The translations under genes were made by a program, and so were the position numbers. Below, piece after piece: positions 18,161 to 28,271 of a stretch of DNA of 64,000 bases. The notes below the pieces were generated by a model, which saw only the letters and a program-made list of their open reading frames with translations, did no database searches and was not told where the DNA came from. How positions within the stretch are numbered: position 1 is the stretch's first letter; every line of letters starts with the position of its first letter. The stretch comes from Legionella feeleii. Lineage in GTDB: Bacteria > Pseudomonadota > Gammaproteobacteria > Legionellales > Legionellaceae. The stretch spans positions 1 through 64,000 of the forward strand of contig NZ_LNYB01000014.1 of the NCBI RefSeq assembly GCF_001467625.1. The letters are read 5' to 3'.

Positions 18161-20764
18161 ATGGCCAAGATTAAATTTAGAGAAACTCCCTTTATCAGAA
18201 ACATCTTAGATATTTATGATCAAGAGCGTGCTATGGCTAGCATGAGCTCAAGCATTATCATCAATGACGCTCCCCAAGGATGGCTTTACACCTTTGGAAT
18301 AACGAATAAAGAGTGTTTTATTGATGGACTGGAACAGCCTAAAGCCGGCGGCCTGTCTGATGTTTATCGACGTATTTCAGAGACTAATCCTGAAAAGGGA
18401 GTAAAAAGAAACTGCGAATTCTTTAATTTTGTTTACAATACTTGCTACCAATACATCACTGATAACCAAACACGTTATTTTGGCCGTGCTGATTTGACCG
18501 ATATTTCCCATGGCAAAGTGTTTGCCATGATATTGATTGCCCATCTTTGTCAAAAAGCAATGACCCTTCCTGAGGAAGAACAGGATAAATACCGTTTAAG
18601 AATTTATAATTTCACCGTTCAGCTCATGAAAAACAGCGATATCAGCCGCTCCTCCAGTGTAGATGGTGAGATGCTTAGTTGTATTACTGCGCTTGATAAC
18701 ATTTGTATTGCGCATCGGAAACAGCCGGCACAGGAAGAAGATGCCATTGAAAAGCTGTTTTTAGAGGTCGGAAAGACAATTGGCACTATGGAGGAGATAC
18801 TTCTTCGGGTTGATCAATATACATTGCCGCTCATTACTGGCCAGGAAGGAATTACTGGGGATCAACTGCGCAGTTATTATGCCAGAGCAGAAGATATTAC
18901 CCTTACTCTTAAGCAACAAGGCGTTTTAAGTAATCCTTTGGTTGTTGAGTTGTACCGCAAGCCACATGACAAATATACAGACGAAGGTGGTTATAAAGAC
19001 CTCTATGATGGCTTGGCTTATGATTTAAGTGCAGCGGAGGATAATTCCTTTCTGTTAAAGCACTTTGATCAAGGTCAGAGGGAAAATTTTATTCGCCTGT
19101 TGCAACTACGCGATCGATTGCAGGTTTTAAAGTCCGAGCTGGACAAGCTTTACAAATTTACGAAGACCAATCAAATCACTTATTTAAATGATTTTCTTTA
19201 CCTTGTTGATCCCTATCTTAAAGAAATGCACCGCGTTAGAGGCGAGTTGCAAGCTTGTGCAGAACGTTTTGATGCCGATTGCAGCAGAGTTTATCGTGCT
19301 CGCCAGGAAGACAAAAGTTGGTTTCAAGAGGCTAGAAGACAATGGGAAAAAATCTATTATAACAAAGATTTTCTTGATGGTTTAAGAAGTGGTATTGTCG
19401 CATTAGCGCATAATATTGCCTCTACCTTCGCAAGGATTCCTTTCGATCGCTTTAATGCTTTGGAGGAACGAAGTGTTGAAGCGGGAGAAGTTGTTGCTCG
19501 TGGTGAAGTTCTATTTGGTGCTGATTTTAGTAAGGCAAAAAGTAATTTTCAGAAAGCAATAGCGACTGCACAACAATCTGAATTGAATAGACAGGCTGAG
19601 TTAATTTTAATTAAGCAGCAGGATATTTCTGAAGAATATGATCATCTGATAAAAAAGGCTCAAGCCTCTTCTGATCCGCATAGAGACAGATTAATTGAAT
19701 TACTGAAGCACCGCAAAAAAATCATCGACGACATGATCGAGGCAATGTTGCAGCAAGCCCGCGATGTAGAAGAAAGCGGGATTGTTGACGAAGATGATTT
19801 TGTGGTCATTGAGCACAGTGGCGTTACTCTTGGGATGATGGAAATTGAGCATCAGTCAGGGGGGTTTTTCCAACTCATTCGTAACTATTTGGCCTCTCCA
19901 TCTACCGCTGCTTTTGAAAAATTAAAACTGGAGCTTGAGCAAAGCAAAGCCCGACTGGCGGAAGTGGAAGAAACTGTTAGGGAAAAAGATGAGCTTATTA
20001 GTGCCAGAGATATCGAAATTGCAGCATTGAGAAGCGATTTAGACGAGCGTGATAAAAAAGTTTCTGCGTTTGAAGAGCGCTTTCAAGTTCTGAACGGAGT
20101 TACGGCTACCTTGTTGGGTTTAAAAAGCCCGGAGTTGGTAGAGATATTATTAACCGATAATGTAAGAAGCATAGATGGCCTTGCTCTTCCTGAGGCTAAA
20201 AAACTGCACAACGTATTGGCTAATTTTTCGAACATCATTAAGCAAGGATTCAATTACGAAAAAGCTTATGCTGATAATGCGAGTCGATACGAAATTACCC
20301 GGTTTTTCTCTCACAATGAGAACGGTAAAAAACATGCGAAATTGGTCATGGCAGATTGGCAGGCTCATTTAATAGCCCTTTTAAAGCACCATGTAGAGCA
20401 GGCTCTCAAAACAAACAACAATATAGTTGATGAAGCGTTTATTACAGACTTATCTACCAGGCTTTCCGAAGCCATCGGATCGTCAATTGATCACTTAGTG
20501 ATTGACGAGAGGTACAGCAGTTATAAACAACACTCTTACCGTAATTATTTATATCATTTCCATCAGCAAATAGTTGACGCACACCATACAAAGATCGACT
20601 TGGTTCAAGAGCCTGCAGCGATTTTAAGTGTGGATGAGGTTGAACAGGCTGTTGATGCAACTTTTGATGAAAAAACCTTGCGTGACTTTAGTAAGAGTCT
20701 TTATCCTCAACAAAAAGTTGAAGACCAGCAACCAACCAGCTCCTGGATCCCCAGGATATTCTAA
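18161..20764 (+). CDS. Unrecognised 867-residue protein with central coiled coil
   Basis: I do not recognise the family. The product is soluble, with no signal peptide or membrane helix. It is mostly helical and charged, with a strong coiled coil at about residues 585-655 (heptads in the segment from KLKLELEQSKARLAEVEE to LDERDKKVSAFEERF). An N-terminal region rich in aromatic residues (about 1-170) may be a separate domain. The ribosome site AGGTG precedes ATG 18161, and a strong terminator follows at 20782. Size, lack of secretion signal and helical make-up are like Dot/Icm effectors of Legionella, but a housekeeping role is equally possible. Confidence 0.8.
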   Translation: MAKIKFRETPFIRNILDIYDQERAMASMSSSIIINDAPQGWLYTFGITNKECFIDGLEQPKAGGLSDVYRRISETNPEKGVKRNCEFFNFVYNTCYQYITDNQTRYFGRADLTDISHGKVFAMILIAHLCQKAMTLPEEEQDKYRLRIYNFTVQLMKNSDISRSSSVDGEMLSCITALDNICIAHRKQPAQEEDAIEKLFLEVGKTIGTMEEILLRVDQYTLPLITGQEGITGDQLRSYYARAEDITLTLKQQGVLSNPLVVELYRKPHDKYTDEGGYKDLYDGLAYDLSAAEDNSFLLKHFDQGQRENFIRLLQLRDRLQVLKSELDKLYKFTKTNQITYLNDFLYLVDPYLKEMHRVRGELQACAERFDADCSRVYRARQEDKSWFQEARRQWEKIYYNKDFLDGLRSGIVALAHNIASTFARIPFDRFNALEERSVEAGEVVARGEVLFGADFSKAKSNFQKAIATAQQSELNRQAELILIKQQDISEEYDHLIKKAQASSDPHRDRLIELLKHRKKIIDDMIEAMLQQARDVEESGIVDEDDFVVIEHSGVTLGMMEIEHQSGGFFQLIRNYLASPSTAAFEKLKLELEQSKARLAEVEETVREKDELISARDIEIAALRSDLDERDKKVSAFEERFQVLNGVTATLLGLKSPELVEILLTDNVRSIDGLALPEAKKLHNVLANFSNIIKQGFNYEKAYADNASRYEITRFFSHNENGKKHAKLVMADWQAHLIALLKHHVEQALKTNNNIVDEAFITDLSTRLSEAIGSSIDHLVIDERYSSYKQHSYRNYLYHFHQQIVDAHHTKIDLVQEPAAILSVDEVEQAVDATFDEKTLRDFSKSLYPQQKVEDQQPTSSWIPRIF

Positions 20765-20781
20765 AGTATCGTAAATAAATA

Positions 20782-20810
20782 AAAGGGGAGTTTGATACTC
20801 CCCTTTTTTT
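20782..20810 (+). terminator. Rho-independent terminator
   Basis: A stem AAAGGGGAGT/ACTCCCCTTT with a five-base loop is followed by a run of T, 18 bp after the stop of the 867-residue protein gene. This is a textbook intrinsic terminator on the plus strand. Confidence 0.93.
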
Positions 20811-20874
20811 ATGTTTACTTAGTTTGACCGGATCTCCACAAAATGTCGTTTTTTGTGGAATAACTCACAGTCTT

Positions 20875-21261
20875 TTAAGTAGAGCAATGGGCTTTGACCA
20901 GATACGAACCCTGGTTAATTAGTTTTACTTTCGCGCCAGAGTCGGCACTAATCGTTATTTTTTCCCCATGATGAATAACCATGGATTCCCTGGATCCTTT
21001 TTCAAAAAGTTTGCCATTAATTTTTGCTTTTTTATTAATCATTTCTGCATACAGTTCAGTATGAGAGCCTTCAATGTGGGTCGTGCAAATAGCTGTAATT
21101 GTCCAAAACCAAGAGTTTGCGAAGATTACGGATTCATTGGGAGCTAGTCGGTATTCGATACTGACACCTGGTGAAGTAGTATGAATATAATTCATTGCTA
21201 GGGTTTTTGCGCTAAATAGTGCACCGGCACATAGTAAACTACAACCGATTTTTCGCAGCAT
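20875..21261 (-). CDS. Small secreted protein of unknown function
   Basis: A 128-residue product with a signal peptide (about 1-22, MLRKIGCSLLCAGALFSAKT then LAM) and a beta-rich mature part. Mature cysteines (CTTH and the terminal CST) could form a disulfide. I recognise no domain. The ATG at 21261 follows ribosome site GGAGACA. A hairpin (CCACAAAA/TTTTGTGG, 20836-20858) lies just past the stop. It is transcribed alone, converging on the preceding gene. Confidence 0.75.
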   Translation of the reverse strand: MLRKIGCSLLCAGALFSAKTLAMNYIHTTSPGVSIEYRLAPNESVIFANSWFWTITAICTTHIEGSHTELYAEMINKKAKINGKLFEKGSRESMVIHHGEKITISADSGAKVKLINQGSYLVKAHCST

Positions 21262-21419
21262 AAAAATTGTCTCCTAAATGACACACACAAATACCATAAC
21301 GTTATTTTCTCAGCATGGCAATTTAAGCCATGCCCCTATAAAGGCTTATATCAAGAGTCGCAGAGGTATACAACTATTGAAATAGGTGATCGAATAAAAG
21401 TTTTACAGGATTGATAATT

Positions 21420-21447
21420 GGCAGTCTGTTTAATGCTTAAGACTGCC
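21420..21447 (-). terminator. Hairpin after pnt operon
   Basis: Perfect 8-bp stem GGCAGTCT/AGACTGCC with a 12-base loop lies eight bases past the pntB stop on the minus strand. The T-run after the stem is poor on that strand, so it may be a weak terminator or a transcript-end stabiliser. Confidence 0.5.
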
Positions 21448-21454
21448 TTTCCGG

Positions 21455-22852
21455 TTAAATTTCAGCCAAGGCTTTGGCAATTGACTCCGTCATGGTCTTT
21501 GCATCTCCAAAGAGCATGTAGGTGTTGTCGCGGAAAAATAAATCATTTTCCACACCGGCGTACCCGGGTGAAAGACTGCGTTTTACAAATAAAACAGTTT
21601 TAGCCTTTTCAACTTCCAAAACAGGCATGCCATAAATGGGTGAGTTGGGATCAGTTTTGGCAGCTGGATTAGTGATGTCATTAGCACCGATAACAAAGGC
21701 AACATCACAGGTAGCGAAGTCGCGATTAATTTCACTTTGCTCAAAGACTCTATCGTAAGGGATATTGGCTTCTGCCAGGAGCACATTCATGTGCCCAGGC
21801 ATACGGCCAGCTACTGGATGAATGGCAAAGCGAACTCGAATTGAATGGGCTTCAAGTGCGCTGACCAGCTCTTTTACGGCATGCTGAGCATGGGCAACCG
21901 CCATCCCATAGCCGGGAACAATAATCACATCTCTAGCATTGCTTAACAAGAAGGCTGCGTCTTCGCCATTGGCTTGTCTAACTTGCTGTGATTCATGGTG
22001 GGCTGAGCCACTGCTGACCGTGCCCGCATTTTTTAAACCACCAAAAATGACGTTAATAATTGAGCGGTTCATACCGACACACATGATATAACTCAAAATG
22101 GCCCCGCTCGCACCGACCAAAGCACCCGTGATGACCAATAGATGGTTGCTCAGCGTAAAACCGATACCGGCTGCTGCCCACCCAGAATAGGAGTTCAGCA
22201 TGGAAATAACTACCGGCATATCAGCACCACCAATCGGGATGATTAACAAAAAGCCAATCAAGAAAGACAAGAGTGCAAGTAAGCAAAATGTATGGAAGGG
22301 TTGCGCGACAATAAAATAGATAAACAAGCCAAGAATGGCTAAACCCATGAAGATGTTAAGCGCTTTCTGTCCTGGAAAACGAACGGGTTGCCCTGACATC
22401 CAGCCTTGTAGTTTCAAAAAGGCGATAATCGAACCGGAAAAAGTGATGGCACCGATAATTAAACCCAGACTCATTTCTACCAGACTTGCTTTTTCAATGT
22501 TTCCTGGGGTACCGATATTAAATGAGTGAGGCGATAAAAAGGCACAGAATGCTACAAGGACGGCAGCCAAACCCACTAAAGAGTGGAAACCAGCCACTAA
22601 TTGGGGGATAGCGGTCATATGGATTTTTAGTGCGATAAAAGTACCGACCGCACCGCCAGCCAGGATTAATACGATAAGCAACCAATGATGATTCATGGAA
22701 GGCATCATCATGGTTGCAATAATGGCGAGAGCCATCCCAAAAATTCCCAGCAGGTTACCTCGCCTTGCAGAAGACGGGCTTGCCAAACCTTTAAGAGCCA
22801 AAATAAAGCATACTGCTGCAATCAGATAAAAAAAAGGAAACAATGAAGTCAT
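21455..22852 (-). CDS. pntB: NAD(P) transhydrogenase subunit beta
   Basis: Beta subunit of proton-translocating transhydrogenase, 465 residues. About nine membrane helices (residues 1-265) are followed by the NADP(H)-binding domain III, with VIIVPGYGMAVAHAQHAV as the nucleotide-binding loop and DVAFVIGANDITNPAAKTDP, EVEKAKTVLFVKRSLSPGYAG as family blocks. With the alpha subunits it uses the proton gradient to make NADPH from NADH. It is the last gene of the three-gene pnt operon, 21 bp after the small alpha subunit. Confidence 0.96.
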   Translation of the reverse strand: MTSLFPFFYLIAAVCFILALKGLASPSSARRGNLLGIFGMALAIIATMMMPSMNHHWLLIVLILAGGAVGTFIALKIHMTAIPQLVAGFHSLVGLAAVLVAFCAFLSPHSFNIGTPGNIEKASLVEMSLGLIIGAITFSGSIIAFLKLQGWMSGQPVRFPGQKALNIFMGLAILGLFIYFIVAQPFHTFCLLALLSFLIGFLLIIPIGGADMPVVISMLNSYSGWAAAGIGFTLSNHLLVITGALVGASGAILSYIMCVGMNRSIINVIFGGLKNAGTVSSGSAHHESQQVRQANGEDAAFLLSNARDVIIVPGYGMAVAHAQHAVKELVSALEAHSIRVRFAIHPVAGRMPGHMNVLLAEANIPYDRVFEQSEINRDFATCDVAFVIGANDITNPAAKTDPNSPIYGMPVLEVEKAKTVLFVKRSLSPGYAGVENDLFFRDNTYMLFGDAKTMTESIAKALAEI

Positions 22853-22873
22853 ATTATCATCCCTAATAAGGCA

Positions 22874-23179
22874 TTATTTTTTTGAGCTTTTATACATCAG
22901 CAACATGCGTTGAGTAACCACAAAACCACCAAAAATATTAATGGCAGTGATAAAAATCCCAATACCGCCAAGCCAGGTAATCGTACCCGTTAATTGGCTG
23001 CCCGCAGCAATCAAAGCACCAAGAATAATGATACTGGAGATTGCATTGGTCACAGACATCAACGGCGTATGCAGGGCAGGGGTTACCTTCCAAACCACGT
23101 AGTAACCGACAAAACAAGCCAGGATAAAAATAGTCAGAATAGCGATATAGGGATTACTGAGCGTATTAATACCAGTCAT
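22874..23179 (-). CDS. pntAB: NAD(P) transhydrogenase subunit alpha part 2
   Basis: Membrane part of the alpha subunit, 101 residues with three to four helices ([55 protein letters not shown]). In E. coli this region is fused to the end of PntA; here it is a separate gene, the split layout known from Rhodospirillum and many other bacteria. The frame is open upstream to 23254, but the ATG at 23179 begins [13 protein letters not shown] after GGAGAAC and lies one base past the stop of the previous gene. Confidence 0.93.
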   Translation of the reverse strand: MTGINTLSNPYIAILTIFILACFVGYYVVWKVTPALHTPLMSVTNAISSIIILGALIAAGSQLTGTITWLGGIGIFITAINIFGGFVVTQRMLLMYKSSKK

Positions 23180-23180
23180 A

Positions 23181-24305
23181 TTAGTTCTCCTTAACCGTGT
23201 GGAAGGGGAGGTAGTTACCCTCATGGCAGAGCAGGGCTTGTTTAACAATTTCATCCTCCCTGCTAAAGGTAAGCACAGGTGGTGTAGATGGCAGCAAAAG
23301 GCGAATCAAATTAACCAGATTGGTAGCATATAACTCGCTGGCTGTTGCCGGGACAAGACCAGCTAGATTGCTGTAACCCACCAAAGTCACTTCACCATGT
23401 TTAATGACTTTGTCACGTTGGCTAAGCTCACAGTTACCACCCCGAGCTGTTGCCAGATCAACAATAATAGAACCTGGTTTCATCCCTTCCACCGTTTTTT
23501 TAGTCAGCAAAACAGGCGCCTTGCGGCCGGGAATTAACGCTGTAGAAACAACGATATCAGACTGCCTGGCATATTGATCAATAAGTTCAGCTTGCCGGCG
23601 TTTATATTCTTCACTGGTTTCTCCAGCATAGCCGCCACTGGTCTCGCTGTCTTCTTCACTGACTTCAATGAATTCGGCACCTAAACTTTCTACCTGTTCT
23701 TTCGCTGCCCGGCGGACGTCAAAGGCATAAACGACAGCACCCAAACGCTTGGCAGTAGCGATAGCTTGCAAGCCTGCAACCCCTGCACCCAGGATTAGGA
23801 TCTTGGCTGGATGAATCATTCCAGCAGCAGTCATCATCATGGGGATAGCGCGATTAAAATGGTTGACCCCTTCAAGTACTGCACGATAACCAGCCAGATT
23901 CGCCTGGGAAGATAAACTATCCATACTTTGTGCACGGCTGATGCGTGGAATGAGGTTCATTGAAAAAGCACTCACTTTTTCTTTACAGCACCAGGTCAAT
24001 AGCTCGCCTTCCTGTTCATTATCAAGAGGGCCAATCAGTAAAGAACCTGCAGGTAAGCCTTGCAAATCTTTAGGAGAGGGTTCATTGACAGTGACAAGGA
24101 TCTTGGTCTTTTTCAGGAGGTCTTTTTTATCAGCGACAATGCTGGCGCCCGCTTCTTCATAGTCAGCATCACGAAAGCCAGATGCTTTGCCAGCATCTGC
24201 TTCACAAGCGACTTCAAGGCCCAGTTTCAAATAGTGTTTGACTGCATTAGGTGTAATGGCCACCCGGGTATCATTTTTACTTTCGTTTAAAGCTGCGATA
24301 ATCAT
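23181..24305 (-). CDS. pntAA: NAD(P) transhydrogenase subunit alpha part 1
   Basis: Soluble NAD(H)-binding domain I of transhydrogenase, 374 residues. It resembles alanine dehydrogenase: N-terminal [20 protein letters not shown], the Rossmann loop [22 protein letters not shown], and [21 protein letters not shown], a substrate-binding region typical of PntA. It is the first gene of the operon, with GGGATG before the ATG at 24305. Together the three genes encode a complete enzyme that supplies NADPH. Confidence 0.95.
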   Translation of the reverse strand: MIIAALNESKNDTRVAITPNAVKHYLKLGLEVACEADAGKASGFRDADYEEAGASIVADKKDLLKKTKILVTVNEPSPKDLQGLPAGSLLIGPLDNEQEGELLTWCCKEKVSAFSMNLIPRISRAQSMDSLSSQANLAGYRAVLEGVNHFNRAIPMMMTAAGMIHPAKILILGAGVAGLQAIATAKRLGAVVYAFDVRRAAKEQVESLGAEFIEVSEEDSETSGGYAGETSEEYKRRQAELIDQYARQSDIVVSTALIPGRKAPVLLTKKTVEGMKPGSIIVDLATARGGNCELSQRDKVIKHGEVTLVGYSNLAGLVPATASELYATNLVNLIRLLLPSTPPVLTFSREDEIVKQALLCHEGNYLPFHTVKEN

Positions 24306-24528
24306 CTAAACATCCCTTTACCTTAGATGCCATCTATCCTATTGGAATCTGTTTGATATTGCTAGCATTTCAATCGCTGTTCTTGCGGAATTTGCTGATG
24401 GCTGCATTATCCTGTGTTTTGCCAGAAAAAGTGCCCTCTAAGGTAGTATTTAGATCGCCGGCCATGATTGAGAAGTAGTTCTATTTCCTCTAAAGTAGGC
24501 ACTATTGGAGCAAGCCAATCGATGGAAT

Positions 24529-26751
24529 ATGGAAATTCTCGCCTTTTTTGCCGGGATAGCCTTTGCTTATACAAAGTCTATCTATCCCCTGTTATTAATT
24601 GTTGCTGCCTTGTTTTTGAGAGCACATTGGTCGCTTGTCATTTGGTTTTTAACCGCTATTCTTTGGGTGCTTTTTCATCAATTCTGGATTGCTGATCGGG
24701 GAATGCCTGAGCAATTGGTTATTGCCAAGGCGATACTGCAGGGCAGGGTAACCTCTATTCCTGCCACTAGTCCGGGAAAGGCACAATTTCAATTTGCTGC
24801 AACCAGTTTGGATAACAAGCCTGTCCAAGTTACTTTGTTGTTATCCTGTTACCAGCGCTGCCCCATTTTTAAACTTGGACAAGTTTGGCAATTGCAGGCC
24901 AAATTGAGGAAACCAGCCAATTTAGGTAATCCCGGCAGCTTTGATTATGTGAGTTCTCTCGATGCACGCCATATCCACTGGACAGGTTATATCAAACTTA
25001 AACCATTGCCACCTGAGCTTCTAGAGCAAAGAACTCACCCGGAGCGTTTACTTACTCTACGTAATAATTTAGCGGATTCAATGGCGCAATTAATGCCTAA
25101 AGGCCATGTCTTGGGTATTTTACAAGCACTAACGTTGGGAATAACGTTTAATGTGGATAAGCAGCAATGGGATTTATTTCGCCGTACTGGAACGACGCAT
25201 TTAATGGTTATTTCCGGTTCCCACATTGGTTTGGTGGCCGGTTTAACCTATTGGTTAATAAAATGGTTGTGGTCCCGAGCAAGCCGCCTTTGTCTTTATT
25301 GGCCGGCGATTCAGGTTGCGTCTATTGTTGCTTTTTGTATGGCGCTTGCTTACGCCTTGCTGGCAGGTTTTGCTGCGCCGACACAGCGTGCGCTGGTGGC
25401 CTGTTTTTTTCTTTTTTTACGTCATTTCCTAAGCCAACGTTTTACCGTCTGGCAAGCCTGGCGTTATGCCTTGCTTGCCGTGTTGTTATTTGAACCCCAT
25501 GCTGTCTTAATGCCGGGATTTTATTTGTCATTTATAGCGGTGGCAATCTTAATTCTCGTTACCCAGCGTTTTCCCTTTAAGGGAGTCAAACAAGTTTTTT
25601 GTTTGCAATTAGCCTGTTTATTAGGTTTGATGCCGCTCACTTTGTATTGGTTTTCCTACGGCGCAGTCAACGGAATGGCAGCCAATTTATTAGCGATTCC
25701 CTGGATAGAGTTTGTTATTGTACCGCTTGCTTTGGTGACGATGCTCGTGACGCAATGGCTTGCTTTACCGGTCTTGGTGATGCCTGTTTATTGGGCAACA
25801 GAAGGATTGCTTTATTATTTACGATGGATTGATTCCTTTGCCTGGCTCAATCTGGATTTTTCTTTTACGCAATTGCTTTCGCCTTTGGCATTAATGGCAG
25901 CAATGGGCCTGTTACTGTTATTACCCCTTAGAACTATTCTTCCTGCTGCGCTTGTCCTCGGACTTGCGGGTCTTTTTCCTGCTTATCCGCGTGTGAAGGA
26001 AGGCGATGCATGGATTGATGTTTTGGATGTAGGCCAGGGTTTGGCTGTTGTAGTGAATACTGCCAGGCATACCCTTGTTTATGATACGGGTGTGAAATTT
26101 TATAAAGGGGGTGATATGGGAAAACTGGCGATTATTCCCTATCTCAATACTTTGGGAATCACCAAACTTGATAAAGTCATCATTAGCCACCCTGATTTAG
26201 ATCATCGCGGTGGCTTGCCCTCTTTGCAGGCAAACTACCCAATCGGAGAACTGGTAGTGGACCAGGTCGCTTTTTATAAACAGGGGACTACTTGCCATCA
26301 TTATCCAGCCTGGCAATGGGATGGGGTTTTCTTTCGTTTTTTTACAGTTGTGAAGGCTTTTAAAGACAAAAATAATACGTCCTGTGTTCTTCAGGTAAGC
26401 AATAAGAAGGGGAATGTTTTATTGACTGGCGATATTGAAAAAGCAGGCGAAGAGGATCTGCTTGGCACTTATGGCAAACAATTGCGCTCGACTGTTTTAG
26501 TCGTGCCGCATCATGGCAGTAAAACCTCTTCCTCAGCTGCTTTTATTCAACAGGTGTCCCCACAATACGCAATCATCTCAGCCGGTTTTGATAATCGCTA
26601 CCATTTTCCCCATCAACAAACGATTAATACGTTACAGAAAAATAAGGTGAAAATTTATAATACGGCCGATTGTGGTATGGTAACGATCAAGCTAGATCAA
26701 GAGAGTAGTGGTATCAAGTTTTCCTGTTACAACAGAGGAGAACGTCAGTAA
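24529..26751 (+). CDS. comEC: DNA uptake channel protein ComEC/Rec2
   Basis: Inner-membrane channel for single-stranded DNA during natural transformation, about 740 residues. An N-terminal OB-like periplasmic domain (about 50-150), the competence domain with many helices (MVISGSHIGLVAGL is the hallmark segment), and a C-terminal metallo-beta-lactamase-like domain (DVLDVGQGLAVVV, SHPDLDHRGGL, LLTGDIEKAGEEDLL, VPHHGSKTSSS) are all present. A TTG at 24505 after AAGTAGG could also be the start; I chose the ATG at 24529, which begins MEILAFFAGIAFAY. The ORF is intact, so the organism may be transformable. Confidence 0.94.
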   Translation: MEILAFFAGIAFAYTKSIYPLLLIVAALFLRAHWSLVIWFLTAILWVLFHQFWIADRGMPEQLVIAKAILQGRVTSIPATSPGKAQFQFAATSLDNKPVQVTLLLSCYQRCPIFKLGQVWQLQAKLRKPANLGNPGSFDYVSSLDARHIHWTGYIKLKPLPPELLEQRTHPERLLTLRNNLADSMAQLMPKGHVLGILQALTLGITFNVDKQQWDLFRRTGTTHLMVISGSHIGLVAGLTYWLIKWLWSRASRLCLYWPAIQVASIVAFCMALAYALLAGFAAPTQRALVACFFLFLRHFLSQRFTVWQAWRYALLAVLLFEPHAVLMPGFYLSFIAVAILILVTQRFPFKGVKQVFCLQLACLLGLMPLTLYWFSYGAVNGMAANLLAIPWIEFVIVPLALVTMLVTQWLALPVLVMPVYWATEGLLYYLRWIDSFAWLNLDFSFTQLLSPLALMAAMGLLLLLPLRTILPAALVLGLAGLFPAYPRVKEGDAWIDVLDVGQGLAVVVNTARHTLVYDTGVKFYKGGDMGKLAIIPYLNTLGITKLDKVIISHPDLDHRGGLPSLQANYPIGELVVDQVAFYKQGTTCHHYPAWQWDGVFFRFFTVVKAFKDKNNTSCVLQVSNKKGNVLLTGDIEKAGEEDLLGTYGKQLRSTVLVVPHHGSKTSSSAAFIQQVSPQYAIISAGFDNRYHFPHQQTINTLQKNKVKIYNTADCGMVTIKLDQESSGIKFSCYNRGERQ

Positions 26752-26839
26752 ATGCCCTGTATTTATCCAATACTCGTTGACAACAAAATATACATACTAT
26801 AGCATCATCCCAATTAATTTTATTCTTGGATTTTTACTC

Positions 26840-27982
26840 ATGGTGCGCATAGCTATTTTTTTATTTTGTATTTTTTCTACGCTTGTAGTTAATGCGAGTA
26901 CCACCTGTAAGTTCCATGAATGTGTAGCCGTCGTTGATGCAGGAAGTACCGGTTCACGTTTACATATTTATGCCTATGATGTTGATCAAACGAACTCTCC
27001 GATTAATATCAAGGAGTTATGGTCAAAAAAAATTAAGCCCGGTATTGCTACCATCGAGGCTAACCAGGCAACCATGGATGCTTATCTTACCACCTTGTTT
27101 AGTGGTGCTCCGGAAGAAAATTTAGAGGTTTATTTTTATGCCACGGCGGGTATGCGTCTACTGCCGCAACCCAAGCAACATCAAATGTACGTTTTGTTGA
27201 GACAATGGTTTAGTACACACCATGAATGGCAACTACGTAATTCCAGAACAATTACTGGCAGTGAAGAGGGGATCTTTGGCTGGCTGGCGGTGAACTACCA
27301 GTTGGGTGTGCTTAGCAATGCCGCTAAGGAAAAAGCAGTGGGTGTGATGGATATGGGTGGTGCTTCCGTGCAAATTATTTTCCCGGTGAAAACTGAGGAA
27401 GGGCTAAGCAAAAAAGATGTGCGTGAATTTAACCTTTATGGCCGTCATTTGATTTTATTTGTCCACAGCTTTCTAGGTTTGGGTCAAACTGAAGTGGCTC
27501 ATCAATATCTCGATACGGCCTCTTGTTTTGCCGAGGATTATGAGTTGCCAAAAGGGATGCCTGCCGCTGGCGATGCCTACTCCTGCAAAGAAGCAGTGTC
27601 GCCTCTAATCACGGGGGTGCACCATGTTGACAGTATTGTACAGCCCACTATGCAGGCTAATCCAGTAGACCAGTGGTTTGTACTGGGTGGAACAGCCGAG
27701 CTTGCACAAAGTAAGCCCTTTACTTTTAAAAGGCAGCAATTCACTAACCAATCGTTGCTGAGTCAAGCGGATGCTGAGATTTGTCACCAGCGCTGGGGGA
27801 GTTTAAGCAATCAATACCCGGGAAATGATTTTCTCTATGGTTATTGTTTATTCCCTGCTTACTACTATGCGTTGATGGTAGACGGTTATGGGCTCCATCC
27901 ACAAGAACCAGTCAATTTCCTGTCTGCCAATCAGAGCGGTGACTGGACGTTGGGTGTGGTTTTACACGAGCATAGTGCCTAA
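26840..27982 (+). CDS. Secreted ecto-NTPDase (apyrase), GDA1/CD39 family
   Basis: Nucleoside triphosphate diphosphohydrolase of 380 residues. A signal peptide (about 1-19) precedes apyrase conserved regions: DAGSTGSR (residues 33-40), ATAGMR, GSEEGIFGW with the catalytic glutamate, and MDMGGASVQI. Several cysteines suggest disulfides in the periplasm or outside the cell. L. pneumophila has eukaryote-like NTPDases of this family (Lpg1905 is required for full virulence), and this is a clear relative. The frame is open back into comEC, but the ATG at 26840 starts the signal peptide. A second member lies at 61295-62728. Confidence 0.93.
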   Translation: MVRIAIFLFCIFSTLVVNASTTCKFHECVAVVDAGSTGSRLHIYAYDVDQTNSPINIKELWSKKIKPGIATIEANQATMDAYLTTLFSGAPEENLEVYFYATAGMRLLPQPKQHQMYVLLRQWFSTHHEWQLRNSRTITGSEEGIFGWLAVNYQLGVLSNAAKEKAVGVMDMGGASVQIIFPVKTEEGLSKKDVREFNLYGRHLILFVHSFLGLGQTEVAHQYLDTASCFAEDYELPKGMPAAGDAYSCKEAVSPLITGVHHVDSIVQPTMQANPVDQWFVLGGTAELAQSKPFTFKRQQFTNQSLLSQADAEICHQRWGSLSNQYPGNDFLYGYCLFPAYYYALMVDGYGLHPQEPVNFLSANQSGDWTLGVVLHEHSA

Positions 27983-27996
27983 TCCGTTTCTCCACA

Positions 27997-28053
27997 GGGT
28001 CTGTTGCCATTTCTATTCGTTAGGCCGAAAAGCTAGCGAATGGCAGTAGACCC
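27997..28053. repeat. Large imperfect palindrome after the apyrase gene
   Basis: GGGTCTGTTGCCATT (27997-28011) and AATGGCAGTAGACCC (28039-28053) pair at 13 of 15 positions. The loop holds an inner inverted repeat (ATTCGTTAG/CTAGCGAAT, one mismatch). It starts 15 bp after the apyrase stop. It may end transcription or be one of the short palindromic repeats seen elsewhere in the window; there is no T-run. Confidence 0.6.
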
Positions 28054-28131
28054 CTGCCGTATATGGAAGCAGGAGAGACTAAAGACCATCTTGCTTCGCT
28101 AACTTCAGCAAGTATATACTTTCGCATGATT

Positions 28132-28204
28132 GCCGTTGTAGCTCAGTCGGTAGAGCACTTGATTCGTAATCAATAGGTCCGCGGTTCGATTCCGCGCAAC
28201 GGCA
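28132..28204 (+). tRNA. tRNA-Thr (anticodon CGT)
   Basis: A 73-base cloverleaf. Acceptor stem GCCGTTG/CAACGGC, D arm GCTC...GAGC with AGTCGGTA loop, anticodon loop TTCGTAA (anticodon CGT, reads ACG), and T arm CGCGG-TTCGATT-CCGCG. Discriminator base A; the CCA end is not encoded (TTA follows). The anticodon stem has one mismatch at its top (C opposite T). The next 1.6 kb is AT-rich with unfamiliar genes. Confidence 0.96.
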
Positions 28205-28271
28205 TTAGGTTTATCGAAAAAATAAAGCTCTGCGGGGCAATTATGGGGCAATTGGAATAAAAGATTGGATG

